A stretch of DNA of 64,000 nt, from positions 77,056-141,055 of the forward strand of contig DBQI01000025.1 of the NCBI GenBank assembly GCA_002305165.1. Direction: 5' to 3'. The stretch is from Armatimonadetes bacterium UBA1398 (lineage in GTDB: Bacteria; Armatimonadota; Zipacnadia; UBA1398). Shown here in pieces: positions 55,671-64,000 of the stretch. The stretch's first letter is position 1, and each line of letters begins with the position of its first letter. A program made the translations under genes and the position numbers. The notes under the pieces are model-generated. The model was not told the origin of the DNA, did not search any database, and saw only the letters and a list, made by a program, of their open reading frames with translations.

Positions 55671-56017
55671 GAGAGTCTCCCTTCGGGCAGCTTCCGCACG
55701 TCAGGGCGCTCCAGACCATGGCGTTCCGGCAGAACCCCTCGACGGTGTATCCGTCCTGGATCACCGCGCGCATCTCCGCTGTGAGGGTGCCCGCGGAGGC
55801 TATGACGGCGGGGGTGGCGGCACCCGAAGCCTCTCCCAGAGCACGCACTGGGCCAGCGAGTAGGCCACGCGGGCGCAGGCGAGCACATGCACGGGGCGAT
55901 GGTGCTCGATCTGCCAGAGGAGTTGGGGAAGGCCCGCCGGAGGGAGGCTTCGTCGGACAGGAGGGCCTCGGGGAGGCGCGAGCCGGGGCGTGCGCCCTTC
56001 AGGGGGGGACGGGTGGC
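55671..56017. other. Intergenic stretch, possible decayed coding remnant
   Basis: 347 bp between the lipoprotein start and the DegT stop. Two overlapping minus frames read protein-like (LPQLLWQIEHHRPVHVLACA and EMRAVIQDGYTVEGFCRNAM), suggesting a frameshifted relic, but no family is recognised and neither has a ribosome site. No terminator found. Confidence 0.3.
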
Positions 56018-57226
56018 CTACCTCATCGCTTCGCGCATGGTGGCGCGGAGGGCCTCGATGGTGCGGTCCATTTCGGCAGGCCCGAGGGTGGGGTGGACCA
56101 GGAGCATCATGCTCGTCTCGCCCAGCTCCCTTGCGACGGGCAGCCGCTCCGTCGGGCCGAAACCGTCGAAGGCCTTTTCCAGGTAGATCTCGGGGCAGGA
56201 GCCGGTGAAGCAGGGCACCCCGCACCGGTTCACTTCGGCGATGATGCGGTCGCGGGACCAGTCGCTTCGCAGAGCGTCGGGCACGATGTCGAGATAGTAC
56301 TTATAGTAGCTGTGATGGATGTGCGCCGGCGGGATGGAGACGCGAAGCCCGGGGAGGGCGCCCAGGCCTTCATGGAGCATGGCGGCGTTGGCCCGCCGCT
56401 TGGCGACCCACTCGGGCAGATGCTGGAGCATGAGGCGTCCGATGGCGGCCTGCATCTCGGTGAGCCGGTAGTTGGTGCCGGGAGTCTCGCGCACCCAGCG
56501 GAAGGCGGAGGACCAGTTCGTGTCGCCGCCCGTCTCCGTGGCACGCTTGCCGTGGTCCTTGTAGGCCCACATGGACTCCCAGAGGTCACGCCGGGCCGTG
56601 GTGACCATGCCGCCCTCGCCGCCGGTGGTCAGGATCTTGTCCTGGCAGAAGGAGAAGCTGCCGATGACTCCCATGCTGCCGACGGGCCGGCCCCGGTAGA
56701 GGGCGCCGTGGGCTTGGGCGCAGTCCTCGATGACCGCAAGGCCTCGGTCTTCGGCGAGGGCGAGGATGCCGTCCATCTCGCAGGGCCAGCCAGCGAGGTG
56801 CACGAGGACAATCGCCTTGGTCCGATCGCTGAGCACCGGCGCGATTGTCTCGGCAGTCAGGTTCTGGCTATCGCGGTCGACGTCGGCGAAGACGGGCGTG
56901 GCGCCTCGAAGGAGCACGCAGCTCGCTGAAGCGATGAAGCTCCGTGGGGTGACGACGACCTCATCCTCGGCCCCGATGTGCAGGGCATGGAGGGCCATGT
57001 CGAGGGTGACGGTCCCGTTCGCCGCGGCAATAGCGTAATCGACGCCGACGTGAGCGGCGTACTCGGCCTCGAACTGCCGCCCCTCGTTGCCGGTCCAGTA
57101 GTTGATCCTGCCCGACCGCAGGACGGTGGAAACGGCGTCCACCATCTCCTCATCGAGCACCGGCCACGAGGGGAAGGGCTCGACGGCTGGCCTGTCGTCG
57201 ATCGATTCATGCGTCCGCGAGCTCAT
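56018..57226 (-). CDS. DegT/DnrJ/EryC1/StrS-type sugar aminotransferase
   Basis: A 402-residue PLP-dependent enzyme transferring an amino group to a nucleotide-linked keto sugar. PLP-binding Lys197 lies in FCQDKILTTGGEGG; VIEDCAQAHGA carries Asp168, and GSFSF precedes the lysine. The N-terminus VLDEEMVDAVSTVLRSGRINYWTG... matches the family. ATG at 57226 has GGGG upstream. It lies 126 bp downstream of wecC, pointing to amino-sugar synthesis for a surface glycan. Which keto sugar is unknown. Confidence 0.93.
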   Translation of the reverse strand: MSSRTHESIDDRPAVEPFPSWPVLDEEMVDAVSTVLRSGRINYWTGNEGRQFEAEYAAHVGVDYAIAAANGTVTLDMALHALHIGAEDEVVVTPRSFIASASCVLLRGATPVFADVDRDSQNLTAETIAPVLSDRTKAIVLVHLAGWPCEMDGILALAEDRGLAVIEDCAQAHGALYRGRPVGSMGVIGSFSFCQDKILTTGGEGGMVTTARRDLWESMWAYKDHGKRATETGGDTNWSSAFRWVRETPGTNYRLTEMQAAIGRLMLQHLPEWVAKRRANAAMLHEGLGALPGLRVSIPPAHIHHSYYKYYLDIVPDALRSDWSRDRIIAEVNRCGVPCFTGSCPEIYLEKAFDGFGPTERLPVARELGETSMMLLVHPTLGPAEMDRTIEALRATMREAMR

Positions 57227-57352
57227 CGCACACCCCGTTCACACTCTGTTGGTTCGCCCACCGAGGCTCGCCGCCCTGCCCGATTCAGAGGCGCGGCAGG
57301 CCCTCGAAGCGCTCTGCCGGGGATTGCTCGACCGGCACTCCTAGCCTGACGC

Positions 57353-58609
57353 CTAACTCCAGATGCCCCGGGTGTCGACAACGACCTTGCCTGCGTAGGC
57401 GCTGGGAGCCACCTCGCGGAACTGCCGGTGGTCCACCAGCAGCACCAGGATGTCCGCTTCCGCAAGAGCCGCCTCCAGCGTAGCGGCCACTACCCCCAAA
57501 GCCGTCAGCTTCGACGGCAGGGACGACACGTACGGCTCCACCGCCAGGATCCGGCCTACGCCCTCCTCGACAAGCCGCGCCGTGATCGCCACTGCAGGCG
57601 ACTCCCGTAGGTCGTCCACATCCGCCTTGAACGCCAGCCCCAGGCATGCGATGACCGGATCTTCCAGCCGCGCCGCCTCCCTCTTCACCCGCTCCACCAC
57701 CACCCCGGGCTTGCCGTCATTCACCTCCCGCGCTTGACGCATGAGCTTCGTCTGCTCCGGCGCCGACGATACGATGAACCACGGATCGATGGCGATGCAG
57801 TGGCCGCCCACCCCAGGGCCCGGCTTCAGGATGTTCACTCGAGGGTGCCGGTTCGCGAAGCTGATGAGCTGCCACACATCGATGTCGAACCGCTCGCACA
57901 CCAAGGACAGCTCGTTCGCGAAGGCGATATTCACATCACGGTAGGCGTTCTCGCAGAGCTTGCAGAGCTCCGCCGTGCGGCAGTCGGTCGCGAGGATGGC
58001 GCCCTGGCAGAACCGCTGGTAGAGGGCGACGGCGGCCTCGGTGGAGGCCTCGTCGACGCCGCCGACGACCCGGTCGTTCCCCACGAGCTCCTTCATGATC
58101 TGCCCAGGCAGGACGCGCTCGGGACAGTGGGCGACGAAGATCCGGTCCTCGCCGACGGACTCGGGATCCGCTCCACGGGTAGGCACGGCGAGGTCGGGCC
58201 GCTCCTCGGCGATCCACCGGCAAACCGCCTCGGTGGCGCCTACGGGGATGGTGGACTCGACGACCACCAGGTTGCCCGGACGGAGGACGGGGGCGATGGC
58301 ACGCGCGGCGGACTCGACGTAGCTGAGGTCGGGCCGATGGTCGGGGGTCATGGGCGTCGGGACGGCGAGGACGAAGGCGTCGGCGGGCTGGGGCTCGGTG
58401 AAGGCGAGGAGGTTCCCCTGCGCGACCGCGTCACGGACCGCGACATCGAGATCGGGCTCGTGGATGTGGATCCGGCCCTCGTTGATGGTCCGGACCGCGT
58501 CGGCGTTCGTGTCGACACCGAGCACCTTCATCCCGTTGGCGGCCAGGACGCTCGCCGTCGGCAGACCGATATAACCTAAACCTACCACGCACACGCTATC
58601 GAATGACAT
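57353..58609 (-). CDS. wecC: UDP-N-acetyl-D-mannosamine dehydrogenase-like protein
   Basis: A 418-residue nucleotide-sugar dehydrogenase that oxidises UDP-ManNAc to the uronate with NAD. The Rossmann motif VVGLGYIGLPTA starts the protein and the catalytic Cys271 sits in PGVGGHCIAIDPWFIV. RTAELCKLCENAYRDVNIAFANELSL and NRHPRVNILKPGPGVGGH closely resemble WecC of E. coli. Length is equal (~420). The ATG at 58609 has AAGGAG 11 bases upstream. It belongs with the DegT aminotransferase. UDP-ManNAc versus UDP-GlcNAc preference is inferred from similarity. Confidence 0.92.
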   Translation of the reverse strand: MSFDSVCVVGLGYIGLPTASVLAANGMKVLGVDTNADAVRTINEGRIHIHEPDLDVAVRDAVAQGNLLAFTEPQPADAFVLAVPTPMTPDHRPDLSYVESAARAIAPVLRPGNLVVVESTIPVGATEAVCRWIAEERPDLAVPTRGADPESVGEDRIFVAHCPERVLPGQIMKELVGNDRVVGGVDEASTEAAVALYQRFCQGAILATDCRTAELCKLCENAYRDVNIAFANELSLVCERFDIDVWQLISFANRHPRVNILKPGPGVGGHCIAIDPWFIVSSAPEQTKLMRQAREVNDGKPGVVVERVKREAARLEDPVIACLGLAFKADVDDLRESPAVAITARLVEEGVGRILAVEPYVSSLPSKLTALGVVAATLEAALAEADILVLLVDHRQFREVAPSAYAGKVVVDTRGIWS

Positions 58610-58790
58610 CAGCTGAGTTGCTCCTTCTCGCTAGTTCCCAAACTCATTGTAGCGTACGCACCCATCCACGACCTGGAACCCACGGGAGGTGGCACCGGTT
58701 CGAGCGGTGGCGCACCGTCAGAAAGGGACCGTCGGCTGCGCGAGGCCTGTGTCGAATCTATGCGTAGGAAGGTTCCGAAGGAGGTCTGAC

Positions 58791-59298
58791 ACGGCCACCG
58801 AGAAGCGGATCGCGGCGAACTGCTGCAACGCGCAGCGGTCCATGGGCCCAAGGACACCGGCGGGGAAGGCTAGGTCGAGTCGCAACGCGCTCAAACACGG
58901 GATCCTCAGTCGGGATCTCATCGAGAAGGGCGAGTCGGCCGAGGAACTGGCCCACGGGCGAACTCGAGCGCTGGTTCCTGGACCGCATCGCCGGCTCGCT
59001 GTGGCAGCTGCGCCGAGTATACGTCATCGAGGCGGGCCTTTACGAGAACCAGACGCTGAGTTTCGGAGACGGCCGCCCGAAGATCGAGGCTTGCCGGCCG
59101 GAGACCCAGGGGATTCCGGCGAGACCCTTCGGCAATGAGTGCGGCAACGGCGTAGCGGTGAACCAGTTCCATATGTACGAGAGCGCGGTGGAACGGAGTC
59201 TCTACCGGGCGCTGCACGAACTGCAGCGGCTGCAGGCGGCTCGGGGCGTACGACGGAGCGCGCCGCCGGCGGTGGATGTGACGCTGGAGGTGCGGTGA
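58791..59298 (+). pseudogene. Broken conserved protein of the RIAANRRNAxKSTGPRTPEGK type
   Basis: The sequence matches a conserved small protein common in planctomycete-type and related genomes: EKRIAANCCNAQRSMGPRTPAG and GKARSSRNALKHGILSRDL. AAGGAGG (58778-58784) is correctly spaced from an ACG (58791), one change from ATG, so the start seems lost. After residue ~55 the frame shifts near 58953-58957, and the distal part (GELERWFLDRIAGSLWQLRR to LQAARGVRRSAPPAVDVTLEVR, TGA at 59296) continues in the next frame. Some internal sequence is also probably missing. Function unknown in the family. Confidence 0.65.
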
Positions 59299-59749
59299 GT
59301 GGAGAGTGGAGGGTGGTGAGTGAGCACTGACGAGTGAGCAGACAGGAGCGAGGATGGGGCCGGGCCGTTTCAGTGCCCCCCTCCCTGGCCTTCGGCCGTC
59401 CCTCCCCCGCGGCGATGCACGCAGGAGAGGGGCAGAGCTTAGCAGGACCGTGTCGGTGGAACAGGCCGACTAACGAGAACCTGCGGGCCGGATAGCGACC
59501 CACCGGCCGTCGGGCTTCGCTGCGCTGCGCCCTGGCATGACGCCCTGACAAGCTGCACGCGAGGGAGGGGGCAGGAGAGCGCGGGGTATGCCAGGGCGTT
59601 GGGCTCGACAAGGCCGTGGCAAGCTGCACGCGAACGAGCATGGGGTTCACGAGCAAGACCGCGCCGCTGGATACACCCCGGCCTCGGGCCCAGCGGCTGC
59701 GAAGGTAGCCCCCGTGGCATGGCTTCAGATGTGCGCGGCGACGCGGCTG
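59299..59749. other. Intergenic region with short direct repeat
   Basis: 451 bp without a convincing gene. It contains a 14-base direct repeat CAAGCTGCACGCGA at 59549-59562 and 59620-59633 (71 bp apart), in partly similar surroundings. No terminator or promoter was recognised. Confidence 0.4.
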
Positions 59750-60430
59750 TCACTGCCACTCGATATGGGCCTCCAGGATGCCTCGCAGCGCAGCGAGGGA
59801 GGGGCTTTCATGGTCGACGTCGTCTCCGCTGTGCACAGATTCATGCAGCGAGCCCTCACGACGCACCCGGACGGTTAGCCAGCCGAGTGCCTTGGGGCCG
59901 GCGAAGTCTTTCCCCGGGTTGTCGGCGACGTACAGACACTGCGATCCAGAAGCGGCCAGCGCATCCTGGACGAGGACGAAGGCCGCTGGACTGGGCTTGC
60001 TGTTGCCGGGCCCGAGTTCGGCTGTGCAGACTATAGGGTCCAGGAGCCCGACAAGGCCAAGGGCGTGCGCTTTGCGCTGCTGACTCGCTGCTGGCCCATC
60101 CGTTATCGCCGCGAGGGGCAGGTGGGGCCGCAACCATGCAAGGGTGTCGGCTGCATCCGGCAGCAAGGTAATGTGAGGTGTGTGCTCGCGGTAATAGTCA
60201 ACCATGGCAGGCACCTGGGCCTGCAGATCGCCCCGCCCGAGAGCCGCAAGCGTCAGATCGAAGACGTTTCCCCGCCTCCCGGAGAGGAACAGAGCCCAGG
60301 CCGCGTCGGCGAAGCCGTCCACCCCCCACTCAGATTCCATCCAGGCTCCAACAGCCTTGAAGCCGCTGTGTACGTAGTCACGCTCCAGGTACAGCGTGTC
60401 ATCTATATCGAAGACCGCGCATTGGATCAC
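59750..60430 (-). CDS. HAD-superfamily phosphatase
   Basis: A 226-residue HAD hydrolase. Motif I FDIDDTLYLE has nucleophile Asp8 and Asp10; AITDG is motif II; GNSKPSPAAF holds the motif III lysine; and YVADNPGKDFAGPK holds motif IV acids. The cap region between I and II is helical (C1 type). The start is a GTG at 60430 that overlaps the ATP-grasp TGA by four bases (GTGA), implying coupling. In this cluster it may dephosphorylate a sugar phosphate; the exact substrate is unknown. Confidence 0.9.
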   Translation of the reverse strand: MIQCAVFDIDDTLYLERDYVHSGFKAVGAWMESEWGVDGFADAAWALFLSGRRGNVFDLTLAALGRGDLQAQVPAMVDYYREHTPHITLLPDAADTLAWLRPHLPLAAITDGPAASQQRKAHALGLVGLLDPIVCTAELGPGNSKPSPAAFVLVQDALAASGSQCLYVADNPGKDFAGPKALGWLTVRVRREGSLHESVHSGDDVDHESPSLAALRGILEAHIEWQ

Positions 60431-61452
60431 TCGGAGAGGCCCGCCTCCGCACCATCAACGAACACGGCCTCGTCGTACCGAAGCATCACTAGGCCGGGTC
60501 GCCAGCGGTCCCAGAACCGCGGAATGGGCCGGCCCAACGCCTCATCGATGAGCCACGCCGGGAAGTCGGCTCCCGCCGCACGACTTAGCGGGTATCCGCC
60601 GCCGAACCGCGGGTTGATCTCGATGACTCTCATCTCGTCGGTGGCATCGTCTACGAAGACCTGCACGTTCAGCGGGCCGCGCGGATCGGGCAGTAACGAT
60701 GCGATGCTTCTGACTAGCTGCTGGAGCGCATCATGGCGCACTGTGACTGCCTTGCTAACCTCGCCGGAGCGAACCTCCAACCTACGGCGGGGTACGGTGC
60801 AGACACAATCCCCGGCACGGCTCACGAAGGCGTCTACCGTAAACTCCGCGCCGCGTGCGATCGACTGCACTAGGTACCCGGACTCCCCAGCGTCGCCTGC
60901 TCGTCCTTGGGGTCGGGCCTGCTCGGGGATCCCGTGGAGGTCGGATGGACAACCAGCGAGACGAACACCCAGTGAGCCACTTCCGCGCCTGGGCTTCACG
61001 ATGACCGGGTAGTCGAGTCCGTCCGCAGAGGCCTGAGCCTCCGCGAGTGTCCACTGCGCCACGGTCGGGAAGCCGTGGGCGACCAGCCAGTCGTGGGTGG
61101 TCTGTTTGTCGGCCCCAATGCTCACCGTCGCTGTGCTGCTGCAGCAGATCCTAGTGCCAGCAGCTTCGAACATGGGGTGATGGGCAGCATAGACGGGCAG
61201 TTCGGGGTCGATGGTGGGGACCAGCAGGTCTACGGCGGTGCGGCGGCAGATCTCCATGACGGCGTCCACGAACTCGTCTGAACTGCACGGAGGAACGATG
61301 TAGCGTTCGTCGGCAGCATGCCATGCAGGGGCCAGCGGGGAGGCGTCCAAGCCGACTAGGTGGGGCTCAGCGATGCCCGCCTTCGCCATGGCGTCAGTAA
61401 AGGCGTGGGCCAGGGCAACGCGACGCCCGGCCGACGAGAGTGCTACACACAT
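60427..61452 (-). CDS. ATP-grasp carboxylate-amine ligase-like protein
   Basis: A 341-residue ATP-grasp enzyme resembling the carbamoyl-phosphate-synthase type. An N-terminal MCVALSSAGRRVALAHAF pre-ATP-grasp region is followed by TVSIGADKQTTHDWL, the ATP-binding lysine stretch YPVIVKPRRGSGSLG, YLVQSIARGAEFTVDAFV, and metal-binding VIEINPRFGGGYPL. Such ligases join a carboxylate and an amine with ATP. An in-frame TTG at 61473 preceded by GGAAG is an alternative start. Coupled to the HAD gene. Confidence 0.9.
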   Translation of the reverse strand: MCVALSSAGRRVALAHAFTDAMAKAGIAEPHLVGLDASPLAPAWHAADERYIVPPCSSDEFVDAVMEICRRTAVDLLVPTIDPELPVYAAHHPMFEAAGTRICCSSTATVSIGADKQTTHDWLVAHGFPTVAQWTLAEAQASADGLDYPVIVKPRRGSGSLGVRLAGCPSDLHGIPEQARPQGRAGDAGESGYLVQSIARGAEFTVDAFVSRAGDCVCTVPRRRLEVRSGEVSKAVTVRHDALQQLVRSIASLLPDPRGPLNVQVFVDDATDEMRVIEINPRFGGGYPLSRAAGADFPAWLIDEALGRPIPRFWDRWRPGLVMLRYDEAVFVDGAEAGLSE

Positions 61453-61532
61453 CCGCTTCGGGGGAGAATGCAAGGTCTTCCACTACCTTCCTGACGGGGC
61501 GCGTAGGGGGCGCACAAGCTGACGACCCCAGA

Positions 61533-61742
61533 TCAGCGGTGGCCGAGGAACTCCGGCATTGTCGCCTCGCCGTCCGCGCTGATCCCCTCTCGCCGGGCTA
61601 CTCTCCAGAGGGTCAGTAGTATGATCCAGATGTCCAGGCCGAGCGACCAGTGGTCCACATACCAGACGTCCAGCCTGAACCGTTCATCCCAACACACCGC
61701 GTTGCGACCATTCACCTGGGCCCAGCCGATTAGGCGGGGGCT
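61533..61742 (-). pseudogene. Truncated bacterial sugar transferase (C-terminal remnant)
   Basis: About 69 residues match only the C-terminal end of WcaJ-type polyprenyl-phosphate sugar-1-phosphate transferases: LIGWAQVNGRNA, RFRLDVWYVDHWSLGLDIWI and MPEFLGHR. The catalytic N-terminal part is missing and the fragment begins where the PIG-L gene ends. It is a paralogue of the sugar transferase at the right edge, which has the same VNGRNA and MPEFLG motifs. No start with a ribosome site makes expression likely, so it is treated as a relic. Confidence 0.75.
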
Positions 61743-62410
61743 CAGGCGACGACCTGCCTCAGTAGCATGAAGGCTTCAGCCGCGCGGAGCCCCACGGTAG
61801 CACCGCGGAGTCGAGCCAAGGCTTCGAGGGCCTCAACGGAGCGTTCATGCGGGAATGGCTGTACCTGCATCTCGAACGCACGGAAGGCCTCGAGCTTGGT
61901 ACTCAGATGGTCGGTGATGTCCACGAAGACGTTGGGCTGGAACGCCGGCGTGATACCAGGCGCGTTCCAGTTGGTCTCGGAAAGGGTCTCGTAGGCGTAG
62001 ACCACAGAGGGCGTGGACGCGCGGCAAGGGCGGACAGCAACCATGGCCGATAGCGCAGCGAGCTGATGGTCCAGGTGGATGTCGCCCGCGAAGGGCAGGT
62101 ACACCTGCTGAGGCCGAAGCTCGAGCATGAGCGCTCCGAGGGCGGAGTTCACTTCTGCGTGGGCAACCGTGTCGAGTCGCGCCGCAGGGAAGTCGAGGAA
62201 CCGTGTCTCGGATACGCCGAGGATCTGGTGCGCACGGAGATTGTGATCGCGATTCCTGAGCGTCCCTTCCTCCGCAAAGTCGGGGGGGTACCCACGAGTC
62301 AGCACCGCCACGATGACGGAACGCCCCTCACGAGCCAGACGAGCGATGGTCCCTCCGACGCCCAGAACCTCATCGTCGGGGTGTGGGGCGAGGACAAGAA
62401 CGGGGCTCAT
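61742..62410 (-). CDS. PIG-L/LmbE family deacetylase
   Basis: A 222-residue zinc-dependent N-deacetylase of the LmbE family. The metal site is APHPDDEVLG (His10, Asp12, Asp13 region) with a distal GDIHLDHQ. These remove acetyl groups from GlcNAc-like residues in glycans and lipids. The ATG at 62410 overlaps the LpxD-like stop (ATGA), so translation is coupled. Beside an acyltransferase it may let a glycan amino group be deacetylated and re-acylated. Confidence 0.93.
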   Translation of the reverse strand: MSPVLVLAPHPDDEVLGVGGTIARLAREGRSVIVAVLTRGYPPDFAEEGTLRNRDHNLRAHQILGVSETRFLDFPAARLDTVAHAEVNSALGALMLELRPQQVYLPFAGDIHLDHQLAALSAMVAVRPCRASTPSVVYAYETLSETNWNAPGITPAFQPNVFVDITDHLSTKLEAFRAFEMQVQPFPHERSVEALEALARLRGATVGLRAAEAFMLLRQVVA

Positions 62411-63393
62411 CGATGATCAGCCCCCTGTCTCGTCGACGTGCCGGGGCAGTCGGGAGGATCAACGGGTCCCGTCGGTCTCGCGAACCCCCCTGACTGAGGG
62501 AGCTCGCGTGCTGGCACGCCAGCAACCGTGGCGCCGTCCGGAACATCGTGCCTCACAAGGGCGCACATCCCCACGGTGGCGTTGCGCCCCACCCGAACGC
62601 GATGCATGACTGCGGCGTGCGACGCGATCCAGGTGCGTCGTCCCACGAAGCAGCTCCCCGAGAGGGCAACATGGGTAAGAATGACGGCGTGGGGCTCGAT
62701 GTGGCAGTTGTGGGCGATCTGGGCGAGGTTGCCGACTTTGGCTCCCTCTTCGATCACAGTGTCCCCCAGGCAGCCACGGTCGATGCATGCGTTGGCACCG
62801 ATCTCCACGTCGTCGCCAATGGAAACGCCGCCAATGTGGGGCCACTTCTCCCACTCGTCAGCCTCGGTCGGCTGGTAGCCAAAGCCGTCCATACCGATCA
62901 CCGCGCCGGCCTGGATCGAGACACGGGTGCCGATCCTTACGCGGTCGCCGATATGGTTATGCCCGTGAAGGATCGACTCGGCCCCCACTACTGAGTTCCC
63001 AACGAAGCAGAATGGGCCGATGTGAGCTGTGGGATGGATACTGGCGGATCTGCTCACGCATGCCGTGGGATGAACACCCGGCTCAGGCGGCGGTGGGGCG
63101 AACCACTGCCGGAAGGCGCGGACGAAGGCCAGGCGCGGATCGCGGACAGCGATGAAGGTGGTTGCGTCACACGCTGATGGAACACTGACCTCGGAGCTGC
63201 AGATCACCGCGCCCGCGAGAGTGGACCGTAGCATAGCGGCGGCTTCCTCTCCGCGCCGATCGCAGAAAGTGAGCACATGACTACCAGCCGCCTCCGTGAT
63301 GGGGCCAACGGCTGACAGCTCACGCGATGGGTCACCAGTAACGGCACCGGCATTGAGCCCTAGAAACCGCGCAATCTCGGATACTCTAACCAT
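62407..63393 (-). CDS. LpxD-like UDP-acylglucosamine N-acyltransferase
   Basis: A 328-residue left-handed beta-helix acyltransferase. The N-terminal domain (VRVSEIARFLGLNAG... RDPRLAFVRAF) is LpxD-type, followed by hexapeptide repeats and the active loop DGFGYQP and NLAQIAHNC (catalytic His). LpxD adds a 3-hydroxyacyl chain in lipid A synthesis. Here it lies in a surface polysaccharide cluster beside a PIG-L deacetylase, so it may instead acylate a sugar amine. The ATG at 63393 overlaps the sugar transferase by 8 bases. Confidence 0.88.
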   Translation of the reverse strand: MVRVSEIARFLGLNAGAVTGDPSRELSAVGPITEAAGSHVLTFCDRRGEEAAAMLRSTLAGAVICSSEVSVPSACDATTFIAVRDPRLAFVRAFRQWFAPPPPEPGVHPTACVSRSASIHPTAHIGPFCFVGNSVVGAESILHGHNHIGDRVRIGTRVSIQAGAVIGMDGFGYQPTEADEWEKWPHIGGVSIGDDVEIGANACIDRGCLGDTVIEEGAKVGNLAQIAHNCHIEPHAVILTHVALSGSCFVGRRTWIASHAAVMHRVRVGRNATVGMCALVRHDVPDGATVAGVPARELPQSGGFARPTGPVDPPDCPGTSTRQGADHR

Positions 63394-64000
63394 CAGCTTC
63401 CTTCTCCGTACCAAGGAACTCAGGCATGGGGGCAACGTCACTTGCGCCACGACGTGAGATGACCGTGAGGACCGTTCTGCCGAGGATGCTCAGGTCCAGC
63501 CACAGGCTTTGGCGTTCCACGTAGGCGATATCCCAAGCGAGTTTGTCGCTCCAGGACTGGGCATTCCTACCGTTCACGGCACTGAGAGTGGTGAGTCCGG
63601 GCTTTACATCGAGACGCCGGCGCTGTTCTGGGTTGTAGCGGTTGAGGTACTTGAGCGGGTGCGGTCTGGTGCCAACGAGGGACATCTCACCTTTGAGTAC
63701 ATTCCACAACTGGGGTAGCTCATCCAGACTCGTCGCCCGCAGGAGACCACCGATCCGCGTCGTGCGTTCGGCGTCAGGAAGCAGATGTCCATCAGCGTCT
63801 CGATCGTTCCTCATGGTTCGGAACTTCAGAACCGTGAATGGTCTGCCGTGCAGACCTAGTCGCTGCTGCCGAAAGAGCACCGGGCGGCCCATGGTGAGCC
63901 AGACGACGAGGGCAAGCAGAGCAAGCGTGGGGGCGAGACCGATAAGCGCAATGGCTGAGAAGAGAACATCGAGGCTGCGCTTGGCGGTGGCGTGAACGCT
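63386..64000 (-). CDS. Polyprenyl-phosphate sugar-1-phosphate transferase (5' end off window)
   Basis: A WcaJ/WbaP-type initiating enzyme that loads the first sugar phosphate onto undecaprenyl phosphate. In-frame coding continues to the right edge: KRSLDVLFSAIALIGLAP (a membrane reentrant helix) precedes GRPVLFRQQRLGLHGRPF, KFRTM, LDELPQLWNVLKGEMSLVGTRP and LTTLSAVNGRNAQSW. These are the conserved catalytic domain; a start codon must lie at or beyond 64000. First step of the polysaccharide cluster downstream. Confidence 0.92.
   Translation of the reverse strand, partial: SVHATAKRSLDVLFSAIALIGLAPTLALLALVVWLTMGRPVLFRQQRLGLHGRPFTVLKFRTMRNDRDADGHLLPDAERTTRIGGLLRATSLDELPQLWNVLKGEMSLVGTRPHPLKYLNRYNPEQRRRLDVKPGLTTLSAVNGRNAQSWSDKLAWDIAYVERQSLWLDLSILGRTVLTVISRRGASDVAPMPEFLGTEKEADG

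Noticed and set aside
1..64000. CRISPR array, rRNA or tRNA genes
   Set aside because: No regularly spaced repeats and no recognisable RNA gene were found by eye; a tRNAscan/Infernal run would be decisive.

Overview
The window is a GC-rich bacterial chromosome segment (high GC judged by eye, not computed), densely packed with genes and probably taken from a metagenome-assembled genome. No rRNA, tRNA or CRISPR array was recognised. Taxonomic cues are indirect. There is an S-layer-homology-like protein, an LpxD-like acyltransferase, an Lgt with a cysteine-rich signature, large GH106-like, GH36 and GH38 glycosidases, and sporadic RecBCD. Together these fit a diderm polysaccharide degrader of the Armatimonadota or Planctomycetota/Verrucomicrobiota type, but this is inference and weakly supported.

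Layout. (1) 1-9.1 kb: a secreted protein joining a Lon-like (S16) protease domain to a C-terminal CxxCH cytochrome-c-like domain, cut by the left edge, stands divergent to a degenerate Ser/Thr kinase with zinc ribbon and TPRs. A conserved unknown, a GH106-like glycosidase and a secreted STN-like protein follow. (2) 9.1-16.7 kb: a tightly coupled minus-strand housekeeping operon ileS-lspA-lgt-rluD-tgt-HD protein. (3) 17-34 kb: a carbohydrate island with two NPCBM+GH36 alpha-galactosidase paralogues (the first interrupted by one in-frame TGA), aquaporin Z, a rhamnose transporter RhaT operon with a second GH106-like enzyme, a six-hairpin glycosidase, and a GH38 alpha-mannosidase. (4) 34-39 kb: Nudix hydrolase, URO-D-family protein, TolB-like propeller lipoprotein, endonuclease III, SLH-like protein. 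(5) 39-48.2 kb: a recC-recB-recD operon. (6) 48.4-52.6 kb: galactokinase followed by a translationally coupled PqqD/RRE - HPr-kinase-like - lasso-B2-like triad, and a divergent secreted SMP-30 protein. (7) 52.7-59.3 kb: UPF0175/DUF3368 toxin-antitoxin pair, a gutted IS630 remnant, a large lipoprotein, a DegT aminotransferase and WecC dehydrogenase, and a multiply broken conserved gene. (8) 59.7-64 kb: a surface-polysaccharide cluster (sugar transferase, LpxD-like acyltransferase, PIG-L deacetylase, ATP-grasp ligase, HAD phosphatase) containing a truncated second sugar transferase.

How the genes work together. The extracellular alpha-galactosidases, the rhamnosidase-like enzymes, the mannosidase, RhaT and GalK suggest use of galactose-, rhamnose- and mannose-containing polysaccharides. 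The right end makes an amino-sugar-containing glycan through UDP-sugar dehydrogenase, sugar aminotransferase, sugar-phosphate transferase and N/O-acyl remodelling. The most unusual items are the Lon-like/cytochrome c fusion, the single in-frame TGA in a large GH36 gene, and the PqqD/HPrK-like/B2 triad with no visible precursor or cyclase.
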